Shown one piece after another: positions 35,418-45,977 of a stretch of 64,000 nucleotides of DNA. The notes under the pieces are model-generated. The model did not search any database and was not told where the DNA came from. It was given only the letters and a program-made list of their open reading frames with translations. The first letter of the stretch is position 1. Every line of letters starts with the position of its first letter. The stretch is taken from contig JAPQWV010000005.1 in NCBI GenBank assembly GCA_027422505.1, positions 12,839,501 to 12,903,500 on the forward strand. The letters run 5' to 3'. This DNA is from Craterostigma plantagineum (Eukaryota; Streptophyta; Magnoliopsida; Lamiales; Linderniaceae). A program made the translations under genes and the position numbers.

Positions 35418-38276
35418 TGTGGCGCCCCGCCATCTACTAACCTTTCTAACGTTATCTTACGTGACTAAATATAATATAAAGTAAACAATACGTGAAAATG
35501 CGTATTAAATTTTTCCTTTTATATAAAGGAATTCATTATGTACATGCTCAAAATATCGCTCCAACCCTATATACATGGGAAGTGTATAAGTGCGCAGCAA
35601 AAGAAACCCTAACGCCCGGCCACACAGGTCGCATCCATGTACACACCACCCCCAAAAGTCGCTGGAAGCTTCAAAAGGTAAGCCTTGCCATCAAAAGCGA
35701 TCACATACCGTGGTCGCGCGCACCTACAACACATAAAGTAAGGGGTGAGCTATAAAGCTCAGTAAGTAGGAATATGCAATGTCGTGAACGTGAAAACCCC
35801 TGCAAAGGCATCCGCGCCAATGCATCTCACACCTCATAAATCAAACTCGATCTCATATCTCTCAGGGCCCTCGGCTAACTTGCTATGCACCATAAAGAGC
35901 TCTAATCCAACACGGATAAACGTGGCAGCGACCTACGCTGGGTAGCCTACGCTAGGTTTCCCTAGGTCGCACCCTCCCAGGTCGTCCCCTCTGCCGTGCG
36001 GTAGCCCACGCTGGTAGCCTACGCTGGTTAGCCTACGCTAGGGTTTCCCCCTAGGTCGCTCCTTTCCAGGTCGCACCCTCCAGGTCGCATCCCTCCGCTA
36101 TCAGGGCATCAGCCCAGATAAATATATAATATAATCGACGACGCACCACGCCGTCATGGTGCCATAGAAGTAGCCATGACTCAACTGCGAGTCGACATCA
36201 AATGCCTATATCGGCAAATATCATTCGCCCTCAGGCGATAAGTACTGTGCATGCTCATCTCACATAAACCCCAAATGTCTTGTGCATGCACATGAATATG
36301 CAATGTGAATTAATATCGTAAACACTTACCATGCAAAAGCATGTCAAATAGTTCACATAATAGTATAAACACCCAAGCACATAGTCATATAATTCTAGCA
36401 CATAGAAATAAATTATGTGTTGTAGTTGAAATTTCCACTTACCTGGTATCCTTAGTTATTAGCTTATCGTACTGTAAATTGCTAACCTTCGAACCCTAAA
36501 TATTGAAACATATAAAATTAGGGTTTGTTAGTATAATTATTATTTCACGAAATTAACTTAATTTTAAAACCCTAGTTTCGACTTCTATAATTTCAAAACC
36601 CTGAAATTTAGAACTTAACCTAAACTAAGAAATACAATTTCAAAAATAGATCTTGACATGTTTATAGGTCTCGAGTTTTCAAGAGTATATACAATGACCT
36701 CGAGATTTAAACTAATTACTAGGATCTCGATATGTATCTTGGAATAAATCCCGACATTGTTTATAATAAATCTCGATATCACTTAAGCCTAGCTGTGGAT
36801 TAAATTTCGATATTATCTCTTCGATATAATATGAATTATAGAATCTCGATATTACACTTGGATTTCAGCATGAATGTCGACATTTCAGTCTTAAACATCT
36901 CGATATCAATCTTGAAATGTATGTCAAGTTATAACCATTATCGAGATGCAAAGAAAATGTCGATGTATTATTTCGATAAGTTGATATAAATCTTGAAGGG
37001 TCACAATATGAATCTTCGAATTGTATTGGAAGTTAAATTTCGATATCAATCATCAAAATAGATCTCGACATCCTTCTTGTCACTTTATTCATTCGATCGA
37101 AAGCTTTGTATACCCATATACTTCACAACTTAACTTGTACGATCATTCTGCCCAGAAACTCATAAGTCTTATACCTTCTTTTATCTTTAAATTATAATGC
37201 AATTCCAGAGATTATTCTATTCTAAAGTCATAGCCTCAAAACATATCATATTTTACATGACATACGTTCAACTTGAAATAATCATTTCAAATGGAAACCT
37301 ATATCCAAATCTATGGTATTTGTGTCTTCATTATACTTAAACTCCTAAGTTTCCTTAATCCCTTTCCTTAAATTATTACCCTCGCATTCGTACAGAATTT
37401 ATACTACGAATGTTAGTATTAATAACATTCCAAAGTTTTAGGGTTTTCAATTATGTTTTTAGCTCCTAAAATCGTTTAGGTTTAACTAATAGAAATTCAT
37501 TTGTAAAGATAGTCCTTACCTCCTTTGAATTCGGAGTAGCTATGGTTGTTTTTCACCCTTGTTTGTCCTTGCTTTTGATTTAGAGTTTATCAGTGTTGAA
37601 CTTCATTTTTCTTTCGTTTCTACTTGATATATCTTTAGCTTATGAAAGTTATTCCCTTTGATAACTTTCGATTTCTTTGATAAACATTAGACTTGGAGAT
37701 TTGGGACTGATTTGACATATACATGACTAAGCATATGTTTTATCTTCAAAACTAAGAAATCCTTACGTGTCATTTAACTATTCAACTTTGCCTAAGTTAT
37801 AATTGGTCTAATCCTAATGGTGTGTGTGTGTGTATGTGTCGGCCGAAACTTCTACACCATATGTATTAATCGGCCAATTTTAAGCTATTACCTATTATCC
37901 TTCGATTTCAAATTCTATAGGTTAGTAGTATTACTTGATAATCGCCCGATCTGATCCTAAATACTCGGCAAGAGCTTCCTCACAAACAGGATCGACCGAT
38001 TAATTGTTTTTTTACCTAGTTGATCACAAAGGCACAAAAATCGCTTGATCAGTTTTGATACTAACTATTCAAATTTTTTTTTCTAAGTCCCTATATCCTC
38101 AACATGAGTCAGGTTCCACATAACACCCTTATTATAATACTGTAAAGCATATATCATGAAGCACGTAATCATATAGACACATAATATCGTAAAACATGTT
38201 CCATGCAGTCACGTAAGTCATATAATATGTATGCAAATTTTATTGGCCGGCTTACTTACGGGACTCGGGTATTACA
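35418..38276. mobile_element. 2859-bp solo LTR nested in copia sequence
   Basis: It starts TGTGGCGCCCCGCC and ends GGGTATTACA, with a 5-base near-duplication ATCTA (35413-35417) and ATCAA (38277-38281). The flanks rejoin as one sequence when compared with the unoccupied homologous site at about 59092 (GATCCGTGCCCCC). No coding sequence, primer site or second LTR exists inside, so it is a solo LTR left by LTR-LTR recombination. Length and end wording suggest a gypsy element. It contains TAGCCTACGCT repeated about four times (35940-36040) and many TCTCGATAT-like words (36650-37080). Confidence 0.8.
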
Positions 38277-38796
38277 ATCAATGCCCCTCGTCTTATGATT
38301 TCTAAAAGATCTCAATAATTAGGAGGGCAGGTTCTTTTGGTCTGCTTATTGTGCGTTGAGCATTCCTCGTGTGCGTTGTCCACCTTCTTTTGTCATCTTT
38401 TTTTTTCGTCTCGTTTTCTCCCCCTCTTTTTCTTGATTGAACATACCACCAAGAGCTTAGATAGTCGGTTGTAAGGCTTAAAGGGTTTTCAAATGAAGAA
38501 AAAGAATTCGGAGAAAGCTCAAAATAGATGACGAAAGGCTATGTTGAAGGATGGCCGAGTGAGGAATTTCCTAATTGCCCTACTCATTTTCCTAACGTCC
38601 TAACGCATGGCGAGTATTAGGCCAAGAATCACTAGTTAAGACAAGCAATTATTGTGTGACTCGCTCAAGAAATAATCCGAAAAAAATAAGAAGGCTAGAA
38701 TCCTCACTTATATAAAGTGACTTTGTGTCTAGTGGAATTAACTAAATAACTTTAGACACAAGAATGCGACTTAGACTGATAAAATTAAGCAATTAA
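38277..38796 (-). repeat. Proximal 3' noncoding/LTR part of SIRE-like element (left copy)
   Basis: Homologous in inverted orientation to about 58570-59092 of the right copy, with the same landmarks (CACACGAGGAAT, GAAAACCCTTT, CTAGTGATTCTTGGCC). It joins directly to a truncated RNase H at about 38800. The ~0.5 kb present in the right copy between the RNase H and this landmark is missing here. Confidence 0.7.
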
Positions 38797-40383
38797 TCAG
38801 TAGCATGTCAGGACGTATTCAGCCTCAGCCGTCGATGTTGAGACGCAGTTCTGCTTCTTGAATGACCAGCAGGCTAGCTTTTCGCCGAGAAATTGAGCGC
38901 CACCGGAGGTGCTTTTCCTGTCCATTTGGTAACCTGCATAATCAGCGTCAGTATAGCGAAGAATTCGTTTGACCGCGAGCATGTGAGAGTCTTTGGGGTC
39001 GGCTTGGAACCGGGCACAGAGGCAGGTGGCAAACATAATATCTGGCCGGCTCGAGGTGAGATAGAGAAGAGAACCGATGATGCTGCGATAAAGTGTGATG
39101 TCGACCGCTTTTCCAGTGGGATCTGCATCCAACTTGCAGCTTGTTGACATAGGAGTGCTGAGAGGCATGCTCTGATCTTGATGAACTTCTACAGAAGATG
39201 TCATCTTCGACATGCCTGACTTGGAGTCCCAAGAAAAATTACATCTCTCCCATGTGATTCATTTCAAACTTGCTCTTCATTAAATCGCCGAACCTCTTGT
39301 AGAGCCGTGGATTAGTTGATCCGAAGATGATGTCGTCTACATAAACTAGGACGACCATCAGATCTTTGTCTTGCCATTTGATGAAGAGGGTCGTATAGAT
39401 CGTTCCTCGGATGAACCCAGACTTCACGAGGAAATCACTCAAGACATCATACCAAGCACGTGGAGCTTGTTTCAGTCCATAGAGAGCTTTATCCAATCGA
39501 TAGATGTGATCGGGGTGTGCTTGATAAACAAAGCCTTCTAGCTGAGCGACATAGACTTCCTCATTTAGCACGTCGTTGAGAAAGGCGGTCTTAACATCCA
39601 TTTGGTAGACTTTGAAGTCTTTATGGGCCGCATAAGCCAAGAAAAGGCGGATGGCTTCGATTCGGGCAACAGGAGCATATATTTCATCGTAGTCAATGCC
39701 TTCCTGTTGATTGTAGCCCTTCGCAATCAATCTTGCTTTATTCTTGATCACTTCTCCATCTTAGTTCTTTTTGTTCTTAAACACCCATTTCGTCCCGATA
39801 ATTGTTTTCCCTGCGGTCGAGGTACTAATGTCCACACTTGGAGACGCTCGAATTGGTTGATTTCGTCTTGCATTGCTATTACCCAATCCGGGTCTTTAAG
39901 TGCATCTGCTACCTTGGTTGGCTCATTTTGGCTTAAAAAACAACTGAAGAGATTGTGTTGATGTCTTGTCCGTACTCTACCCGAAGGATCACCAATTATT
40001 TGATCAATCGGATGTGCTCGAGTCCACTTGCGCTCGTGAGGCAAAGCTGAAGTAGATGCATCAGCCATTTGTGGGTCGAGTGTTTCGAAAATCTCAGGTT
40101 GTTCATTTGATTGAGGTAGTTCCATTTCTGCACTTGGAATGAGCGATTCTGATGATACTTCCTCAACAACCATGGTAGGTTCTTCAGTGTTCTGTGGTAA
40201 TTCTGAATCGGGTGAGGTGGGGACATTTGAAGAGGTTGGTACATTGGCCTCATCGAGTGGGGAATCCACTAGAGGTGTAGCAGTGATGGTGTTCGGCCGA
40301 TATGCGGGCTCAAAGAGGGAGTCCAAGTCCTCTAACGCAAATCTCATAGCTTCATTTGACGTTGAATCTGGAGTTGTTGCCAT
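38797..40383 (-). pseudogene. SIRE-like RT and RNase H (left copy)
   Basis: The linker and RT start (39748-40383) and the RT palm (39239-39751) carry [22 protein letters not shown] and the catalytic YVDDIIFGS. RNase H (38797-39213) has the SRPDIMFATC and MDRKSTSGGAQF segments but is cut in the STAEAEYV motif. Breaks are a one-base deletion near 39810, a TAA near 39762, a TAA in GEM*FFLG at about 39238, a short deletion after LQVR, and loss of about 22 residues between RILRY and TDADYAG. Confidence 0.8.
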
Positions 40384-41750
40384 CTTCTATTGGTTTTGTA
40401 CCAACACACCAGTGAGTACGGGTTCTGAACTGTCGTATTAAGAAGCTATCTGGTTAGACACGGGTTCTGAACTAATGTGTCCAGAAGCCATCTCTGCCAC
40501 ATCGTGGAAAGTGACATTGTAGCTTTATTTGATAGTTCGGTTGGACTTGATGTATACTCGGTACGCCATCAAAGTGGAAGAATACCCGACGAAGGTGGCT
40601 TCGAATGCCTTAGGGTCGAACTTAGCACGTTGCTCTCTGTCGTTCGCCACAAAGCACTTGCACCCGAAGACCTTGAAGAAGGACATGTTGGGTACTCGCT
40701 TATTAATGATCCGTACGGAGTCTTATCGAAGCGCTTGTGAACCACCGTTCTGTTCTGAGTGAAACAGGCGGTATTTACTGCTTCAGCCCAAAGGAAGTGC
40801 GGAAGGCCGGAATGAATCAGCATCGTACGTGCGGCTTCCACTAGAGTTATGTTCTTCCTTTCAACGACCCCATTCTGTTGAGGTCTCTTGGCGGCTGAGA
40901 ATTGCTGACTAATCCCAAGTTTTTGGTAAAAGTCACTGAGGTATTTGTTCCTGAATTCAGTGTCGTTGTCCGTTCGGATGACTTGGATAGTCTGCTGCAG
41001 TAAATTTTGGGTAGTGTTCACGAAATTGATGATCAAGTCCCCTGTCTCATCCTTAGTTCGGAGGAACTTTGTCCATGTGTAGCGAGAGTAATCATCAACG
41101 ATAACCAGCACGTACTTGCGTCCATTAATACTGTGTCTGCATAGGTCCATAGAGATCCACGTGTAGCAGTTCCAAAGGACGTGAAGTAGAAGCAACCAGT
41201 TTAATATGGTGCGACGCTCGCTTCATTTTTCCTAGTTGACACGCCGAACATTGGTGCACTTTCTGTAATATTATAGTTGGAAAACCGTAAACCAACTTTT
41301 TCGTTGAAAAACGTTGAAGAGTTTTAATGTTGAGATGAGACATGCGTTGATGCCATATGTTGTTCCTCTGAATTACAGTCTGAGAGATGAGGCAAACAGC
41401 TGTCGAGATCCGCACGGCGTCACGTTTATCGTGTAAAGATTTGATTTCCGAAGTCCTTGGAGGAGTTCTTTGTCCTGACTGTCCAATATTCTGCACCGAT
41501 CAGCATAGACCACCTGGAATCCTTTGTCGCAGAATTGGCCTATGCTGAACAAGTTATGGCGGAGACCTTCGACGTAGGAGACATCCTTTATTGTCAGATT
41601 TTCCAGAATTATATCTCCGAAGTCGAGAATCGGAGACGAGTTGTTGTTCCCAAATCTGACTTTGCCGTTTGGTCGGTCTTGGTAGTTGCTCAACAGCTCT
41701 TGATTTCCCGTCATGTGTGTGGAGCACCAGAGTCGAGGTACCACACATGA
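40384..41750 (-). pseudogene. SIRE-like integrase (left copy)
   Basis: The frames cover the GAG pre-integrase domain (41125-41744: IWHQRMSHLN, then CSACQLGKMKR), the integrase core (40569-41195: DDYSRYTW, IRTDNDTEF, PQQNGVVERKN) and the C-terminal part. A two-base loss at about 40711 (compare the intact frame in the right copy near 56005) throws the integrase C-terminus out of frame. Catalytic D, D and E positions are readable. It is non-functional. Confidence 0.8.
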
Positions 41751-42379
41751 TGGATCTGCAAAATCAAATTAGAGAGCTTTAGGTACCCACTTGTAAATGG
41801 GTCCTCTCAGATTAGCAGATTTAGATGTTGGTTCAGATATGATTCCTAACTTAGTGCTAGTAGATGCTTTAACAACCCAAGTCAATATCGAAGAAGTTGA
41901 ATTGAGTTTTCCCTTTGTAGAAGACTTGGCCTTTTCATCTTTCTTCTTTTTAGGCGGGGATTTAGGAACCCATTCAGGTTAAAGCTGGTAGGGAAGATTA
42001 ACTTCAGCATGGACATGCTTTCACTACAAAAAAAGTTCAAACGGCGACTACAATTAGCGACTAACACCTCAGTAGTCGCAAATTTGACAAATTAGCGACT
42101 ACACCTACAGGATGGCGACTACAGGATATTAGTCGCCACAGCGACTACAGAAAAAATACGGTCGGTAAATTGTTTAGCGACTACACTTGTGTAAGTTAGC
42201 GACTACAGACATGAAGTCGCTAAAGACGACCAAATTTTTGGCGGGTTATCAGTCGCTAATTTTTCGTTTAGCCACTACAATTGTTCACCTTAGCGACCAC
42301 AATTCTGTAGTCGCTACAATTTTACCCTAAATTCCCCCATTGTGAAGTACTATTACCAAACCGCAGTTCCCAAATCCGA

Positions 42380-42740
42380 AAATTGGATCCACCATCGATC
42401 GCACCACCCCGGTCCGACCTCCGCGGCCGTTCGTCCCGACATCCGCCGTCGTCTGTCGCCGTCCGCCGTCTGAAGCCGTCGCTCGCCTTCGCCAAATCAG
42501 AAAGGCCGCCAAACAGTCGCTCGTTTTCCACCTTCGCCCGCTTCTATTCGCTGTCCGCCGTTAGTCGCCTCTCTCAGGTACAATACAGTCTTGATTAAAT
42601 CACTGAATCAGCCCGGGTCCGCCAAACAGTCGCTCGTTTTCCGTCTTCGTCCGACGACCTCCGCCGCCGCCGCTCGCCTTCGTCCGCCTCTCTTCACCGT
42701 CCGCATCAGTCCACGTCCGCCGTGCCACTGTTGACTGAAT
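42380..42740 (+). other. G/C-rich CACTA interior with a duplicated segment
   Basis: An Arg/Pro/Ser-rich, CpG-rich stretch in which CCGCCAAACAGTCGCTCGTTTTCC occurs twice (about 42507 and 42611, written here only as a landmark in shortened form: GCCAAACAGTCGCTCG). CTCTCAGGTACAAT at about 42572 looks like a splice donor. It resembles a captured 5' UTR/first exon. The source is unknown. Confidence 0.45.
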
Positions 42741-43002
42741 TTGGGTATTTATAATTTTGCTAATTTTTGACTCGTTTGGCGTATTTTGATTTGTTTCCTT
42801 CTTCTTTGGATAATTGTTTTCTTTGTTACAGATGGTGACAGAGGACATGCTTCTTACAATTGTCTGTTGAAGAATAAAATTTATTTCTCACTTGACTTTT
42901 TGTTTATAAAATTGCATTTCTATCCTGTTTGTATACCGTTCTTGGATGTAGGCTAAACATACTTGCATTTCTATCCTGTTTGTATACAATTCTTGGATGC
43001 AG

Positions 43003-43050
43003 GGAGTTGCAATTTTGGTCGCATTCCTTGTCCCTGCTGCTTTACATGAG
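43003..43050 (+). pseudogene. 48-nt exon-like fragment resembling DGAT1 (MBOAT)
   Basis: The segment has AG before and GT after it (TTGGATGCAG / GTATTGTTAC) and encodes 16 residues, GVAILVAFLVPAALHE. This closely resembles the membrane segment of plant diacylglycerol acyltransferase 1 ending in the catalytic His (typical wording AFLVSAVFHE). The length is an exact codon multiple. A preceding ~45-bp intron-like stretch (TTGCATTTCTATCCTGTTTGTATAC) is duplicated (about 42914 and 42964). I infer an exon with flanking intron captured by the CACTA element. The similarity is from memory and short, so moderate confidence. Confidence 0.5.
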
Positions 43051-43722
43051 GTATTGTTACCATACGAACCTTTGGGAATTTCTCGTTCTAAAGTAGCATT
43101 CCTTGTCACTTAGTTAAGAGGTTTTTCTTTTCGTATTTTTGGTGGGGGTGTTTTTTTTTGTTACAGATATCTGCAGAAGAATCTCAAGGAAGTCAATTGT
43201 TGCTCTGTAATAGAGATAGATAGGGGCGGGCGTTTCCAGATGAAGGTGAACGAGAGCTGCCTTCAATTTGAATCGAATTAGCGTAGTTGGATGTGACTTG
43301 TCTTGAATTGTATTTTATTATTAAACAATGTATGGCTTTCTAGTTAGAGGATATTGTAATTTGTAATGCATTACCACTATTTTGGATTTTCTTTTGAATT
43401 GATATTCTGTTTTTTTAGATATATTTGTATTTAATTGACCAAGAAAATCAATCGACCATCGTAATAGATCCCAACGGCTACAAAACTCGTCGCTGTCGAG
43501 TAGCTGTTTAGCGACTACATCCAGTAGTCGCTTTGTAGTCGCTAAGCGACTACAGTACGTAGTCGCTATGTAGTCGCGAATAGCGACTAACTGCCGACCG
43601 CACCAATTTAGCGACAAGGCATATTGCGACTACGCTTTGTAGGCGCTGATACAATTTAGTGACTAACTTTCTTGTTTAGCGACTGAATTGTGTAGTCGCT
43701 ACGGAGTTTTTTTGTAGTATTC

Positions 43723-45775
43723 GGTAGGCTTAATCGAGGAAAAGATCTTTTCTTTGGATAGTCTCCTAACGCCATATGTTTTTTAATGGCTGGATCTTGT
43801 TTCCTACGAGTCTTCCTAGAGGCATTTGCTTTAGAATGATTATATTTTATTGCTGATGTAGAGCCTATTTCGAAATTAGTGCTAAAAGTGGTAGGCTGAA
43901 GGGAAAATTTGGAAGCAATTATTTGAAGAGAAGAAACGGCTCTTTTATTTCTACGACTGTCTTTTTTTTGTACAGAAGGAGATATATTCTTAGAAGCATT
44001 CAAATCTACGGACTCTTCTCTATTTTTAAACTAGACACTCTCTCCTTCGACTCTAATGCTGGCCCTACGCTCCCTGTATACATTGGTGAAACGAGATTAG
44101 AGTTAGAATTTTCCAAAATATTATTTTTATGTTTCTGATCTTTTGAAGGCACTTTCTCTTTCTTCACGTTTTTTATTGTCCAACCTGTCTTCTAGCTCCT
44201 TTATTACCGGACTATGCTTTTCAAATGAGATATGCTTAGTCTCATATGATTGGAGTCTCTTAGTTAATTCGTCTATTTTGAGACTAGAGCTCCTAATATT
44301 TTCTTCGAGACTAGCTATGGTTTCCTTAGACTTAAGAAGCTTTTTCTCTACGTTTATACTTCGTTTCTGCTCAAGTACCATGTTAGCAAATTTCGAATTA
44401 ATTCAGCTAACAGGTCAGAATGTGTAAAGTCAGAGGTTTCTACCTTCTTAGATGTAGTGGATGGATTATCGTTGTCCACCTGCGTGGAAGTTCCATCTTC
44501 CTCATCATCGTCGAGGCGCGCCATTAGAGCGAGATTTTTAGCGTCAGAATCTGAGCTGTCCCCTAGCCAGTGGTCATGTTCCGCCATTAGAGCTACTCCA
44601 GCTTCCTTTTGTTTTGTAAGTTGAAGTTTCCTAGTTAGCATCCTTCTTCTTTGGAAGGGTACAATCTCTGAAAAAGTGACCAGCTTTCCCACAGTTGAAG
44701 CATTTAAGTGGGTCTTTAGAGGTTGTGGCTTATGAGGACTCAGTTGGTTTCTCTTTGTTCTTCGAGCTTGTAGTTCGAAGACGATTAGCAGAAGATGATG
44801 ACTTCTTCTTAAAGTATTGCTTCGTCATCATCTTGGCAATTAAGGCCAACTGTTTCCCAAATTCTCTGACTTCAGGATAAAGTTCTGAATCCGATGGTTC
44901 CTCATCCTCTGAAGAGCTGGGAAGCTTAACATGCTTTTCCTTGCATGAGTGGGAGCTCCTCTTCTCTGAAACTAAGGCTATGGAGTCTTCGGCGTGTTTG
45001 CCCTTTTGCTCTTTTTGTATCTCGCAGATGTCTTCTTCATGTTGAGCGAGGTTGTCAAAAACAGCATGAATATCCAACTCATCCAAGTCTTTGTTCTGTC
45101 GGAGTTGAGTGGATATCTTTTTCCATTCGGTGGGCAGCGAGGACAGAAACCGAACATTCATCTCCATGTTTGTCTTCTTGATATCAATTTTCCTCATTTC
45201 GTTGAGAAGGGTGAGGTACCGCTGATAAAGATCATGTAAACTCTCCTCATTCTTAGCTTTGAAGGAATCATACGCTGTGAGTATATTCGCCTTCTTAGCC
45301 TTGACGCCTACTTCGGTTCTTTGCATCATCCTCTCCAGTTCATCCCACATTCCTTTAGTCGTTGGGAGGCTATCTATCTATCTATAATATCGTTGGGGAT
45401 GCCCTACATTAGTGTGTTCTTGGCTATCAGATCTGCCTTTGCTCTTCTTTTCTCAGCATCGTTCTACTCGCTAGGTAGTTTCACTCGCCTAGTGGGTTCG
45501 ACTGGAGGATTATTCGAGCTATCACCTTCTTGATTTATATAAAATACTTCTGGTCCCTCAAAGAGTGATTTAAGCAAGTCTTCAGCCGGATCTTTAAGCT
45601 CGATGAAATTCAAGAACCTACTCCTCCACACTGTGTATTCGCCTCTTAAGAGAATTGGAGGACGATTGTCGTTTCCAAGAGAGTAAGCATCCATTTTCGT
45701 TTGTTGAGTTGATGAAGGATCTTCGTTTCTTGTTTTGATGATTTGGACTGATGTTATGCGCTTCACAAGTAGCAA
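43723..45775 (-). pseudogene. SIRE-like gag (left copy)
   Basis: The order on the minus strand is as follows. The N-terminal gag (45464-45700: YTVWRSRFLNFIE) comes first, then the gag core (44730-45350: MWDELERMM, LYQRYLTLLNEM). The zinc knuckle CFNCGKAGHFFRDC (about 44655-44700) is now in a different frame from its neighbours. A coiled-coil tail (44127-44381) follows, then the basic linker (43723-44003), which ends at the CACTA insertion. Frameshifts lie near 45400, 44720 and 44370. SIRE-type gags are long and end in coiled coils, which fits. Confidence 0.75.
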
Positions 45776-45977
45776 ATTAGTTAGTAGCGTTTGATTCTAA
45801 AGCAGTCGAGAATTATTTTCGATTCAATCTTTAGAGTTTGATCGAAAATAATTTTGTCGAAGTAAAATGTAGTCGTTATTGTTCTCGTGCGAGAAAGTCT
45901 GTCAGCGAAAAAATTTTACAAGCGACGAAAATTGCTCAAAATCTTTCTATCGAGAAAAATTTCAGAATTGTGAATTT
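45776..45977 (-). other. SIRE-like 5' leader fragment
   Basis: Non-coding, with repeated TCGAGAAAAATTT/CGAAAATAATTTT words similar to 32560-33930. It ends abruptly at 45978, where a copia LTR starts. No primer site or LTR of its own remains. Confidence 0.5.

Larger units (their letters stand above)
42022..43719. mobile_element. Non-autonomous CACTA (En/Spm-type) element
   Basis: It starts CACTACAAAAAAA (42022-42034) and ends TTTTTTTGTAGTA (43707-43719), inverted ends with one terminal mismatch. Flanking triplets are TTT and TTC. Both subterminal regions (42045-42325 and 43480-43705) are packed with TTAGCGACTACA / TGTAGTCGCTAA in both orientations, the classic transposase-binding arrays of this superfamily. 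At 1.7 kb it has no transposase. The interior is G/C-rich then exon/intron-like, consistent with gene-fragment capture. It splits the gag-pol linker of the SIRE-like element, whose coding character resumes on both sides. Confidence 0.85.
38797..45977 (-). mobile_element. SIRE-like copia remnant, minus strand
   Basis: Gag, integrase, RT and truncated RNase H are in copia order on the minus strand. Integrase and RT wording (PQQNGVVERKN, CFTQNR, RPDIMFATCLCARFQ) and a long coiled-coil gag tail resemble the Maximus/SIRE lineage. A CACTA element splits the gag-pol linker. There are frameshifts, a stop in RT and several deletions. The 5' end is cut at 45978 where another copia LTR begins, so the 5' LTR is missing. 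The 3' noncoding part is itself split by a solo LTR. Confidence 0.75.
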
